Below the pieces are notes generated by a model. The model was not told the origin of the DNA and made no database searches. It saw only the letters and a program-made list of their open reading frames with translations. Shown in pieces: positions 6,156 through 13,203 of a stretch of 13,260 nucleotides of DNA (position 1 is the stretch's first letter; the number at the start of each line of letters is the position of its first letter). The position numbers and the translations under genes were made by a program. The DNA is taken from assembly GCA_964530415.1 (NCBI GenBank), contig CAZHAM010000016.1:1-13260 (forward strand), read 5' to 3'. The stretch comes from CAZHAM01 sp964530415 (lineage in GTDB: Bacteria; Patescibacteriota; WWE3; UBA101185; UBA10185).

Positions 6156-8078
6156 TTACTTGTCTTTGAACCACTCATCCAATAATTCTTTTGCGATAGG
6201 AGCAGCATCATCGGAACCTCCCCCACCACCTTCGAGAAATACTGTTAGGGCTATGCTTGCATCGTCATAAGGCCCAAAAACGGAAAACCACGCATGAGTT
6301 CTATCATTGCCATCCTTATCAATATATTCAGCGGTGCCGGTTTTTCCCGCCAACTCAATTCCATCGTGCCTTATCGGAAAATCAAAAAGCGGATAACCAG
6401 TTCCTCCTGGCGCAACTGCAGCTTTTAAACCCTCTCTAATCAGTTCGTAATACTCTTTGTCGACCATATTTTGTGAAAGTATCTGAACTTCGCTTTCGTC
6501 AGCCCCATCCACACTATTAACAATTTTGGGAACCATTAAATATCCGCCGTTTGCAAAATAAGCTACCATATTGTTTACCTGCAAGGGGGTTGCCAAAACA
6601 TCACCTTGTCCTATCGTAGTTATAAATGTATCCCCTAAATACCATTCCCGACCTGTTCCATCGGGCATATACCCCGGAACTTCTCCGTCTATGTCTATTC
6701 CGGTTTTAGAACCGAATCCAAATTTCTTTGCCCAAGTACTTAGTTTTTCAATTCCCAAACCTTTTACATGTGCATGCCCGCCACCAATAGTGTAAAAATA
6801 AACATCATTACTTACCTGAAGTGCTCTTTTTAAATTTACATCTCCGTGCCCGTCAAGTTTCCAGTTTCTAAAAATAAAAGAGCCTACCTGAATATATCCT
6901 GGATCAAAAACAAGCGTATCTTTTGTAACAACTCCCTCCATTAACGCGGCGGAAGCAGGAACCATCTTAAAGGTTGACCCGGGAGGATATGCGGCTGCAA
7001 CTACACGATTGAAAAACGGATAATGCGGATCTGAAATTAGTTGATTGTATTCTTGCGGTGTAATCCCCGATGTGATCCTATTCGCATCAAAGGATGGGTA
7101 GCTAACAATTGCAAGTATTCCTCCGGTTTTTGGGTCTTGCGCTACAATAGCCCCCGCCTCGGCTTTGAAACCGGTAATTTTATCTGGCTTACCTTTGACT
7201 ACTTTTTCTTTTAAAAGCTCGTATGCTTTATTCTGCAAGTCTGAGTCCAGGTATAAACTCACGTTTCTTCCGGGAAGCGAGTCTTTTTGCGATATTGTTT
7301 CAAAATTAGTACCTGTCGAATCAATCTGCACAATCTGAGTTCCGGGTATACCAGACAAAATATTGTCATAAACTTGCTCTACACCCGTTTTACCTACATA
7401 AATAGGACGCTTATTTGTTTCATCCAGCCCAACATACCCCAAAACATGTGAAAAAGACTCAGAATAGGCGTATTCTCTTATTGGCTGTAACGAAATTGTG
7501 ACACCTGAAAACGATTTTAGATTTGCCTCTAAAGTTAGTATTTGGCTTTTTTCCAACCCAGAATACAAGACGATAACTGGTTTCCTGGCTTCTAATTCTT
7601 TTGTGATTCTTTCTAAATCCAGACTTACACCAATCAATTGCTGCGTGCCTTCAACACTTTTTTTACATTCGTTTAAATCAACAAGGTCAGGAGAGCAAAT
7701 CTGTAAGTTTAGCTGTACAAAAAAAGCCGGTTTATTACGCGCAACAATTTTCCCCTTTCTGTCAAAAATAACTCCGCGCTCGGGCTGAATAGATATTTCT
7801 CTAATCCTGTTACTTTTTGCAAGAGAGATATACTTTTCCCTATTTATTACCTGGATATTTAAAGATCTAACTAAAAATGCGATCATCACTAAAGTAATCA
7901 GTAATAAAGCAAGAAACGAATTTATTCTAAAATCATTTATATCCAGTTCGGTGAAATTTGTTTTTTTCCGAAATGCACCATCTTCGTCAATTCTCCCAAA
8001 CCCCTTATAAAGCGATGACTTCGAAAACTTAGCCTTGTCATTAAACTTGGTTATTTCTTCGATAAAGTTTTTAATCAT
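6156..8078 (-). CDS. mrdA: Penicillin-binding protein 2, elongation transpeptidase
   Basis: PBP2 cross-links peptidoglycan during lateral wall growth, working with RodA and the MreBCD scaffold. The 640-residue protein has a cytoplasmic N-terminus of about 52 residues, one membrane anchor (53-70) and the dimerisation domain with RGVIFDRKGK (101-110). The transpeptidase domain carries all three catalytic motifs: S368-T-F-K371, S423-N-D425 and K579-T-G581. Family members are usually slightly over 600 residues; the charged N-terminal tail explains the extra length. A Gly-rich stretch (617-621) lies near the C-terminus. The ATG at 8078 is 3 nt after the mreD stop with no SD, so coupling to mreD is likely. 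rodA, often the next gene, is not here; topA follows. The division paralogue FtsI is less likely given the mre context. Confidence 0.94.
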   Translation of the reverse strand: MIKNFIEEITKFNDKAKFSKSSLYKGFGRIDEDGAFRKKTNFTELDINDFRINSFLALLLITLVMIAFLVRSLNIQVINREKYISLAKSNRIREISIQPERGVIFDRKGKIVARNKPAFFVQLNLQICSPDLVDLNECKKSVEGTQQLIGVSLDLERITKELEARKPVIVLYSGLEKSQILTLEANLKSFSGVTISLQPIREYAYSESFSHVLGYVGLDETNKRPIYVGKTGVEQVYDNILSGIPGTQIVQIDSTGTNFETISQKDSLPGRNVSLYLDSDLQNKAYELLKEKVVKGKPDKITGFKAEAGAIVAQDPKTGGILAIVSYPSFDANRITSGITPQEYNQLISDPHYPFFNRVVAAAYPPGSTFKMVPASAALMEGVVTKDTLVFDPGYIQVGSFIFRNWKLDGHGDVNLKRALQVSNDVYFYTIGGGHAHVKGLGIEKLSTWAKKFGFGSKTGIDIDGEVPGYMPDGTGREWYLGDTFITTIGQGDVLATPLQVNNMVAYFANGGYLMVPKIVNSVDGADESEVQILSQNMVDKEYYELIREGLKAAVAPGGTGYPLFDFPIRHDGIELAGKTGTAEYIDKDGNDRTHAWFSVFGPYDDASIALTVFLEGGGGGSDDAAPIAKELLDEWFKDK

Positions 8079-8081
8079 GAG

Positions 8082-8558
8082 TTATTTTATTTTGTATTCC
8101 GACTTCATCTCCTTTAAGATCAGGTATTGAGTTACGATATAGAAAATCAAAGTCACTAAAATTGTAATTGAAACCGCGACCAAATTTGATTCCCAAAACC
8201 CCGATTCTTTCTCAAAAGATATCAATTTTAAAAGGAGCCCCAATCCAAAAAATACAAACATCTGAAGCATAAAACTCTTAAAAACATACCTTCTGATTAG
8301 GTGCGCGATTAAAAGCAAAAGAACTAAACTAAAAGATGAGGTTCCTATCACCCCAAACCCTGTTAAATCAATTAAGAATCCTCCCGTCAAACCGGCGAAC
8401 ATACTTAAATCAAACTGATCTGCTAGCAGAAGCGCGAATGCAAAAGCTAATACAATATTGGGGTTATAAGTTGTTCCCAGAAGCTCGTTTAAAAAAGAGG
8501 TCTGAAGAATACTCAAAACAAAAATTACTATGAATACCGTTAAAAATCTTTTTGTCAT
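8082..8558 (-). CDS. mreD: Rod shape-determining membrane protein MreD
   Basis: The 158-residue, very hydrophobic protein has about five predicted membrane helices (near 5-20, 33-47, 52-68, 74-88 and 96-112, with another near 128-148). This fits MreD, an inner-membrane part of the elongasome that contacts MreC and PBP2. Sequence motifs in MreD are weak; the typical acidic-Gly loop appears as GFLIDLTGFGVIGTSSF (60-76). Its place between mreC (1 bp away) and mrdA (3 bp away) makes the assignment firm. No SD is visible before the ATG at 8558, so it is probably translated by coupling to mreC. Confidence 0.88.
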   Translation of the reverse strand: MTKRFLTVFIVIFVLSILQTSFLNELLGTTYNPNIVLAFAFALLLADQFDLSMFAGLTGGFLIDLTGFGVIGTSSFSLVLLLLIAHLIRRYVFKSFMLQMFVFFGLGLLLKLISFEKESGFWESNLVAVSITILVTLIFYIVTQYLILKEMKSEYKIK

Positions 8559-8559
8559 T

Positions 8560-9336
8560 TTAATTCGTTAAAACAAACACCTTAGTTAAATTAGTAAGAT
8601 CTACCTTTGTTTTTACCACGGCACTTTTTAAAGGCTGGGAGGGGTCGTCTTTGACTTCTGTGACTTCTCCGACAAGATACCCCGGAAGAAAGAATCCGTC
8701 TTTTCCTGAAGTATATATCGTATCACCCACTTTAAGTTCCTCCGTTGGCAGTATTCTTTCTACTATGATAGACGTACCGAACTGACCTATCGCCAAGCCT
8801 TCTGTATTATTTAAGCTGTCTAAATCGATAACTGTCATTGTTACATTTTGAGACGTAATTAGCTCAACCAAACTTTTATTATCCAAAACTTCTCTTACAA
8901 TTCCGATTATCGAGTTTCCTAATACAATATTGTTGCTTTTTTTAACTCCTTCACTAGTTCCGGCGTTTATATATAGGGTAGAACCGGTAGTATCTTCTGA
9001 ATTGCCCATCACGCTTGCGTATATTACAGTTTTATCGATTTCTCCTAAATTTTTGAGTTTTAACTGATTTCTAAGAATTTCATTTTCGTCTTTGAATTTT
9101 TTACTTTCAAACACTTCTGCCTCCAAAGTATTAATTTTCTCTTTTAAAGAGATATTTTCCTCACGAATTGAGGATAAATTTTTGTAAAAAACCGTACTTT
9201 CTTTTAAATCATGGGCAGAAGAGTTTAAGCCAAACTGAATGGGAGAAACGATTTTTAAGTAGGAATTACGCAATGGATTTAATAGTCCAAAAAAGCCCAA
9301 GCTAAGAATTAATAAACTAATTAAAAGGTATTTCAC
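8560..9336 (-). CDS. mreC: Rod shape-determining protein MreC
   Basis: MreC links the cytoplasmic MreB filament to wall-synthesis enzymes outside the membrane. The 258-residue protein has one N-terminal membrane helix (2-20), a coiled coil (about 52-96, alternating Glu/Lys with Leu/Ile), and the double beta-barrel domain to the end. The barrel includes GSTLYINAGTSEGVK and the conserved TSGKDGFFLPGYLVGEV segment near 206-223. The start is GTG at 9336, the only plausible start in the frame; AAGG lies just 2 nt upstream, too close for an ideal SD, so coupling to mreB (15 bp upstream) is likely. The size is at the lower end for the family. Confidence 0.93.
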   Translation of the reverse strand: MKYLLISLLILSLGFFGLLNPLRNSYLKIVSPIQFGLNSSAHDLKESTVFYKNLSSIREENISLKEKINTLEAEVFESKKFKDENEILRNQLKLKNLGEIDKTVIYASVMGNSEDTTGSTLYINAGTSEGVKKSNNIVLGNSIIGIVREVLDNKSLVELITSQNVTMTVIDLDSLNNTEGLAIGQFGTSIIVERILPTEELKVGDTIYTSGKDGFFLPGYLVGEVTEVKDDPSQPLKSAVVKTKVDLTNLTKVFVLTN

Positions 9337-9351
9337 AACCTTATTTTAACA

Positions 9352-10392
9352 TCAAGAGACTTTAACTCTTTCGAGTAAATCTAAATCGTCTAAAACCTTA
9401 CCGCAGCCTCGTACAACACAGGTCAACGGATCCTGCGCCCGAACAACAGGAACTTTTAATTCACGCGTTAAAAGCTTGTCCATGCCACGCAACAACGAGG
9501 TGCCTCCCGCAATGACTATCCCATCCCTAACAATGTCTGACATAAGTTCAGCCGGAGTTTCTTCAATAGCGTCTTTTATTGCATCTATGATCACTGCGAT
9601 AGGAGCTTTTATTGCCTCGCGTATCTCCGACGGATCAACTTCGATAGCCCTGGGCAAACCTGTTTTAAGATCGCGTCCGCGCAACAAACCTTTTATCTCG
9701 GATTCTTCTGCAAATTCTATTACATTGCCGAGAACAAACTTTATCTCCTCGGCTGTTCGCTCGCCCAAAAGCAAGTTGTGTTTATTACGCGCGTAGTTAA
9801 CTATCTCTTGATCCATTTCATCGCCTGCTACTCTAATTGATTTATTTACAACAACCCCGCCAAGAGATATGACTGCAATCTCAGTAGTACCACCTCCCAT
9901 ATCTATTATCATCGTTCCCTTCGGCTCAGTAACATCTAAATCTGCTCCTATAGCAGCCGCCATCGGCTCTTCTAGCAAATAAACTTCTCGTGCGCCAGCA
10001 TTTCTGGCAGCATCAATAACTGCCCTACGCTCTACAGAAGTCACGCCGGACGGAACGCCTATAACAATTCTCGGTCTGGGAATTAAAATAAATTTTGCAG
10101 GCATTTGGTGAACAAGTTTAATAAAATGAGCAATCATTTTTTCGGCAGCGTTAAAATCCGATATAACACCATCACGCAAGGGTCTAATTGCAACAATATT
10201 CGCCGGTGTCTTGCCTAACATTCTTTTAGCTTCGCTTCCTACCGCTAAAACCTCTTTTGACTTTTTGTGCATCGTAACAACACTCGGTTCCCTTATCAAA
10301 ATACCTTTACCTCTTACGTAAACGAGCGTATTCGCAGTTCCTAAATCTATTCCGATATCGTGTGAGAAATAGCCTAGAATCTTATTTAACAT
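9352..10392 (-). CDS. mreB: Actin-like rod shape protein MreB
   Basis: MreB forms membrane-associated filaments that guide elongation-phase peptidoglycan synthesis. The 346 residues match E. coli MreB (347). The ATPase fold is complete: phosphate-1 loop DIGIDLGTANTLVY (12-25), phosphate-2 DMGGGTTEIAV (164-174), conserved LLEEPMAAAIGA (139-150) and the adenosine motif IAGGTSLLRGM (294-304). The N-terminus MLNKILGYF is short and amphipathic, as in membrane-binding MreB. It is the first gene of mreB-mreC-mreD-mrdA. No SD precedes the ATG; the upstream bases read CTCTCC, the opposite of an SD. An extended -10 (TGT-TAAACT) ends 9 nt before it, suggesting a nearly leaderless transcript. Identity is secure. 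Confidence 0.97.
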   Translation of the reverse strand: MLNKILGYFSHDIGIDLGTANTLVYVRGKGILIREPSVVTMHKKSKEVLAVGSEAKRMLGKTPANIVAIRPLRDGVISDFNAAEKMIAHFIKLVHQMPAKFILIPRPRIVIGVPSGVTSVERRAVIDAARNAGAREVYLLEEPMAAAIGADLDVTEPKGTMIIDMGGGTTEIAVISLGGVVVNKSIRVAGDEMDQEIVNYARNKHNLLLGERTAEEIKFVLGNVIEFAEESEIKGLLRGRDLKTGLPRAIEVDPSEIREAIKAPIAVIIDAIKDAIEETPAELMSDIVRDGIVIAGGTSLLRGMDKLLTRELKVPVVRAQDPLTCVVRGCGKVLDDLDLLERVKVS

Positions 10393-10401
10393 ATCAAGGA
10401 G

Positions 10402-10410
10402 AGTTTAACA
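10402..10410 (-). promoter_or_regulatory. Candidate extended -10 promoter of mreB
   Basis: TGT-TAAACT (hexamer 10402-10407) ends 9 nt before the mreB ATG, the same spacing as at topA. The hexamer matches TATAAT at four of six positions and the -35 region (GTTAAA at 10425-10430) is poor, so this rests mainly on position and the TGn extension. Confidence 0.35.
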
Positions 10411-10458
10411 TATGGCGTAAATTATTTAACTCCGAGGTGTTTGCAAAGAACTGGCGTT

Positions 10459-10488
10459 TTGATATTCTTAGTGTAGTCAACATATAAC
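10459..10488 (+). promoter_or_regulatory. Promoter of the 10496 gene, leaderless layout
   Basis: TTGATA (10459-10464), an 18-nt spacer and TATAAC (10483-10488) form a good promoter. Only 7 nt separate the -10 from the ATG at 10496, so transcription should begin at or one base before the start codon. No SD could fit in such a transcript. Confidence 0.6.
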
Positions 10489-10495
10489 TACTGCC

Positions 10496-10909
10496 ATGAA
10501 ACAAAAAAACAAAACACTCTTACTCGTATCACTTTTAGTCTATATCCAGATAAGCCTGTCCGTTATATTAATCGCGCTTTTATATTCTTTTAACAACAAA
10601 AACTTTGATCCGGCCTATATGCAATGCACTCGCGAAATCAAACAACAGCTTGCCGATGAAAACACAGTAAGCCCGGAGATTCATGTAAAAATTGACGGGA
10701 GATACAGCTTTACTCAGGCAAGATACTTAATTGAAAGCTCAGGCTATCGGGTTAAAAACGCGGATTGGAACTCAAACGGAACCACAAAAAATTACTTAAT
10801 AGACTACCCAGACAAAAACAAACCTGAAAATGTTTACTGCGCTCTTAAAAATATAGCAGGTGTAAAAGACGTTCTTTTCTTACAGGGCGCTCAAATTTCA
10901 TCTTTATAG
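10496..10909 (+). CDS. Small membrane-anchored protein of unknown function
   Basis: I do not recognise this 137-residue protein. It has a short basic N-terminus (KQKNK), one hydrophobic helix (about 8-30) and a soluble domain of roughly 105 residues, which should lie outside the membrane by the positive-inside rule. That domain has two cysteines, C44 and C115, which could form a disulfide. It also contains aromatic-rich segments (GRYSFTQARYLIESSGY at 68-84) and looks mixed alpha/beta; the layout FTQARYLIESSGYRV followed by a C-terminal NIAGVKDVLFL hints at a small ferredoxin-like fold, which is only a guess. It lies divergent from mreB and 34 bp before def. Its promoter predicts a leaderless mRNA. 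Good promoter, codon pattern and lack of overlap support a real gene. Confidence 0.75.
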   Translation: MKQKNKTLLLVSLLVYIQISLSVILIALLYSFNNKNFDPAYMQCTREIKQQLADENTVSPEIHVKIDGRYSFTQARYLIESSGYRVKNADWNSNGTTKNYLIDYPDKNKPENVYCALKNIAGVKDVLFLQGAQISSL

Positions 10910-10928
10910 CAAGTTTATATCAAGTAAA

Positions 10929-10937
10929 TGTTAAAAT
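10929..10937 (+). promoter_or_regulatory. Extended -10 promoter of def
   Basis: TGT-TAAAAT (hexamer 10932-10937) ends exactly 6 nt before the ATG at 10944, which places the predicted transcription start on the A of that ATG. No clear -35 and no SD are present. The spacing supports 10944 rather than the second ATG at 10953 as the def start. Confidence 0.5.
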
Positions 10938-10943
10938 AAGCGT

Positions 10944-11489
10944 ATGCCGGTTATGCCAATAGTCACAGTTCCTGATCCTGTGCTAAATAAAAAGTGCCAA
11001 AAAATCGAAGAATTTGACGATGAAACCAAGAAATTGGGAAAAGACTTAGTTGAGACACTTTTAAACGCAAAAAATCCTGAAGGCGCCGGTCTTGCAGCCC
11101 CTCAGATAGGTATTTTAAAAAGAGTTATCGTTGTAAGAAAGTTTATGTCTAACCCTTTGGATCCTTACAAAGAGCTTAGCCAAGAGTTTATATTATTTAA
11201 CCCCGAAGTCATTTCACATTCGCCAGATAAAGAAACGGACTGGGAAGGGTGTTTGAGTATCCCCGACACATACGGAAAGGTTGAAAGACCAAAAAAAGTT
11301 AAGGTAAAAGCTCAAAACCAGAACGGTGAGGAAATTACTTTAAATGCGTCGGGATTCTTTTCGAGAGTTATCCAGCACGAAATCGACCATTTGGACGGCA
11401 TTTTATTTACAGATAAAACTGTTGGAAAAGTGTTAAACGAAGAGCAATTAGACAAACTTTACGAGGATTACAGTCGCATTGCGGCATAA
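10944..11489 (+). CDS. def: Peptide deformylase
   Basis: Deformylase removes the formyl group from the N-terminal methionine of nascent proteins at the ribosome, using a metal (usually Fe or Zn). All three family motifs are present in the 181-residue protein: GAGLAAPQIG (47-56), EGCLS (101-105, metal ligand C103) and QHEIDHLDG (144-152, metal ligands H145 and H149, catalytic E146). Length is normal (E. coli 169). The start at 10944 is favoured by the -10 box 6 nt upstream; 10953 (MPIVTVPDPVL) is possible and would also give a family-like N-terminus. fmt follows 4 bp after the stop, the common def-fmt pairing that couples removal and addition of the formyl group. priA, often upstream of this pair, is absent here. 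Confidence 0.96.
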   Translation: MPVMPIVTVPDPVLNKKCQKIEEFDDETKKLGKDLVETLLNAKNPEGAGLAAPQIGILKRVIVVRKFMSNPLDPYKELSQEFILFNPEVISHSPDKETDWEGCLSIPDTYGKVERPKKVKVKAQNQNGEEITLNASGFFSRVIQHEIDHLDGILFTDKTVGKVLNEEQLDKLYEDYSRIAA

Positions 11490-11493
11490 TCTA

Positions 11494-12441
11494 ATGACAA
11501 AAATAGCTTATTTCGGTACCTCAGATAGATCGGTTAAAATACTCGGGAGCTTAAAAAGCAACTTTGACTTAGTTTTATGCGTTACCAAAAAAGATACCCA
11601 AATAGGAAGACACCAAGAAACTAAAGAAACAGAAGTTAAAAAATGGGCTAAAACTAATCTGGTTAACTTTGTTGAGATCTCTTCTTTAAAAGACCGCGAT
11701 CTTCAAAGCGTAACTGCACAACTAGCTGATTTGGATATTGATTTAATTTTGGTAGCAGACTTTTCATATATTATCCCCGAGACACTAATCAATTTATATA
11801 AAGACCGGATGATAAACATGCATTTTTCATTATTACCTTTGTACCGAGGCGCAAGTCCTGTGCAATTTGCTTTGGTGAACGGAGATTTAATTACCGGAAT
11901 TACGTTTCACTTAGTTAGTAAAGAGATGGATAAAGGAGATATTATTTCGCAGTTCGAGTATAAGATACCGCACAACATTACCTCAGGAGAGCTTTACGAC
12001 GAAATGTTTGATTACGCATCTACCTTAATACCGGAAGTCATAAAAGAATTTTACGAACTCAAGACAATTTCCCCCACTCCTCAGTATGAATCACGTGCCA
12101 CATACACATACTCCCCGACTAACCCCAAATCGACTTTTATTTTAAAGGAAGACGCGAAGATTAACTGGGATGAAGATGTTTCTATGATAGAGAGAAAAAT
12201 AAGAGCTTTTAATCCATGGCCTATCGCCTACTCTACTCTTTCTGAGCTCTCGGATAATTTACACAAACTTGGACTTGAAAATCTGGTGCTCAAGCCTTCG
12301 ATTAACAAGATTTTGAGAATTAAGTTGTTAAAAGCTAAATTAAATGAGAACGGCAAGCTGATGATAGAAACTGTGCAGGTTGAAGGTAAGAATCAAATGT
12401 TCTGGAAGGAGTTTGTAAACGGGTATCTGACTGAGAAGTAA
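11494..12441 (+). CDS. fmt: Methionyl-tRNA formyltransferase
   Basis: Fmt transfers formyl from 10-formyltetrahydrofolate to Met-tRNA(fMet). The 315-residue product has the E. coli length, with the catalytic residues at the same numbers: N108 and H110 in INMHFSLLP, and D146 in EMDKGD. The Rossmann-type catalytic domain covers about 1-200, with SLLPLYRGASPVQ (112-124) as the family signature. The C-terminal OB-like tRNA-binding domain begins around 207 and includes RAFNPWPIAYS. A TTG in the same frame at 11479 overlaps def, but the ATG at 11494 gives the expected MTKIAYFGTS start. There is no clear SD; a 4-bp gap after def suggests coupling. It ends 14 bp from the convergent rpmB stop. Confidence 0.95.
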   Translation: MTKIAYFGTSDRSVKILGSLKSNFDLVLCVTKKDTQIGRHQETKETEVKKWAKTNLVNFVEISSLKDRDLQSVTAQLADLDIDLILVADFSYIIPETLINLYKDRMINMHFSLLPLYRGASPVQFALVNGDLITGITFHLVSKEMDKGDIISQFEYKIPHNITSGELYDEMFDYASTLIPEVIKEFYELKTISPTPQYESRATYTYSPTNPKSTFILKEDAKINWDEDVSMIERKIRAFNPWPIAYSTLSELSDNLHKLGLENLVLKPSINKILRIKLLKAKLNENGKLMIETVQVEGKNQMFWKEFVNGYLTEK

Positions 12442-12455
12442 CTTAAGTCGCCGGG

Positions 12456-12686
12456 CTATTCTGCCGCTTTAGAGGCGTCGATTTTTCTTTGTTCAAATTT
12501 AAGTCTTTTTAAACAGGATGAACAAAGTTTAGCTCTGATGCTTGTTCCGTCAATATTTAGCCTTTTAGATCTAAGATTGGCTTTTTTCTTAATAATTGCT
12601 CTATTTGTAACACGATTACCAATCCCTCTCGGGACTAAATTTCCTTTTTGGTAACCTTTTCCACATAAATCGCACATTTTTGACAT
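12456..12686 (-). CDS. rpmB: 50S ribosomal protein L28, zinc-ribbon form
   Basis: The 76-residue protein begins MSKMCDLCGKGYQKGN, the L28 N-terminus, and has two CxxC pairs (C5/C8 and C55/C58) that mark the zinc-binding version of L28; E. coli L28 lacks these. The basic middle (RVTNRAIIKKKANLRSKRLN) fits rRNA binding. The start at 12686 is preferred over longer in-frame starts because it gives the family N-terminus and lies 10 nt after a good promoter -10. Upstream residues would overlap that promoter. No SD is present. It is convergent with fmt and divergent from the gene at 12754. Confidence 0.93.
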   Translation of the reverse strand: MSKMCDLCGKGYQKGNLVPRGIGNRVTNRAIIKKKANLRSKRLNIDGTSIRAKLCSSCLKRLKFEQRKIDASKAAE

Positions 12687-12696
12687 AGCAAAGGAC

Positions 12697-12725
12697 ATTA
12701 AACCATATAACAAGCTTGATGACAA
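12697..12725 (-). promoter_or_regulatory. rpmB promoter
   Basis: TTGTCA (12720-12725), a 17-nt spacer and TTTAAT (12697-12702), with TGG just upstream as an extended -10. The ATG is 10 nt after the -10, so the leader would be about 4 nt. Its -35 overlaps the -35 of the divergent gene by five bases. Confidence 0.6.
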
Positions 12726-12747
12726 CACACAAAGATATCTCTATAAT
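12719..12747 (+). promoter_or_regulatory. Promoter of the PF04120-like gene, leaderless layout
   Basis: ATGACA (12719-12724; 5 of 6 consensus), a 17-nt spacer and a perfect TATAAT (12742-12747). Six nt separate the -10 from the ATG at 12754, so the mRNA should start on the A of that ATG. No SD is present. Confidence 0.65.
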
Positions 12748-12753
12748 TAACAA

Positions 12754-13140
12754 ATGGATAACCTGCCCAAGGCTAAAACCTTCGAAAAAGTTGCCGTTAA
12801 AGTAAGTAAAGTGGTAGGATCGCCGGTTTGGTTTATTTTGTCCCTTCTTTTGGTTATTCTCTGGCTTCCATCCAGAATTTTCTTCGAATCTGACGAACTT
12901 TGGCATCTTAATATCAATACCATAACCACAATTTTAACCTTTTTGATGATGTCTCTTTTACATGCAAGCCAAACTAGATGGGAAAAACGAATGGAAAATC
13001 TTGAAAATGACCAAAAAAAGGCACTTAGATTAATTGAAACCAAAACAGAGGAAATTGCTAAAAGCGTCGAGACCAGTACTATTGCACACTCATTGGCACA
13101 CGTGGAGAATCACGACAAAGAGGTTACAAAACTTTTCTAA
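12754..13140 (+). CDS. Short membrane protein of the low-affinity iron permease (PF04120-like) family
   Basis: The 128-residue protein has two predicted membrane helices (about 25-42 and 54-70) joined by a short loop with WHLNINTITTILTFLMM. A charged helical tail (73-110) rich in Glu, Lys and Arg, probably a coiled coil, ends with several histidines (H112, H116, H120). The pattern of a VGSP-start helix, then LW.(L/I)N..TTI.TFLM and Q.R after the second helix resembles bacterial PF04120 proteins named for yeast Fet4. The transport role in these short bacterial forms is not established, and two helices alone seem little for a transporter, so iron transport should not be assumed. It diverges from rpmB with overlapping -35 boxes and has a strong leaderless-type promoter. 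Confidence 0.7.
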   Translation: MDNLPKAKTFEKVAVKVSKVVGSPVWFILSLLLVILWLPSRIFFESDELWHLNINTITTILTFLMMSLLHASQTRWEKRMENLENDQKKALRLIETKTEEIAKSVETSTIAHSLAHVENHDKEVTKLF

Positions 13141-13144
13141 CTTA

Positions 13145-13174
13145 TTAACTTTAAAGGCTTACCTGTGATAAAAT
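13145..13174 (+). promoter_or_regulatory. Candidate promoter of the tRNA gene
   Basis: TTAACT (13145-13150) and TAAAAT (13169-13174) are 18 nt apart; reading GATAAA (13167-13172) as the -10 gives 16 nt. The start would fall about 23 nt before the tRNA 5' end. Confidence 0.4.
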
Positions 13175-13203
13175 TCATCAGCAACCCACGTTTAGGGCTT
13201 CGT

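Noticed and set aside
10393..10440. Near inverted repeat AGTTTAAC / ATTTAACT as an operator between mreB and the 10496 gene
   Set aside because: The match is imperfect, AT-rich and overlaps a proposed -10 box; such pairs are common by chance in this composition.
12442..12510. Possible plus-strand terminator of fmt within the 3' end of rpmB
   Set aside because: Short GC pairings (such as CGCC with GGCG) precede ATTTTTCTTT, but no single continuous stem of useful length forms and the bases are constrained as rpmB codons.
12616..13043. Two minus-strand open frames of 96 and 98 codons across the 12754 gene
   Set aside because: They are antisense shadows of the PF04120-like gene and its promoter. 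The plus-strand frame has a clear family pattern and a leaderless promoter.
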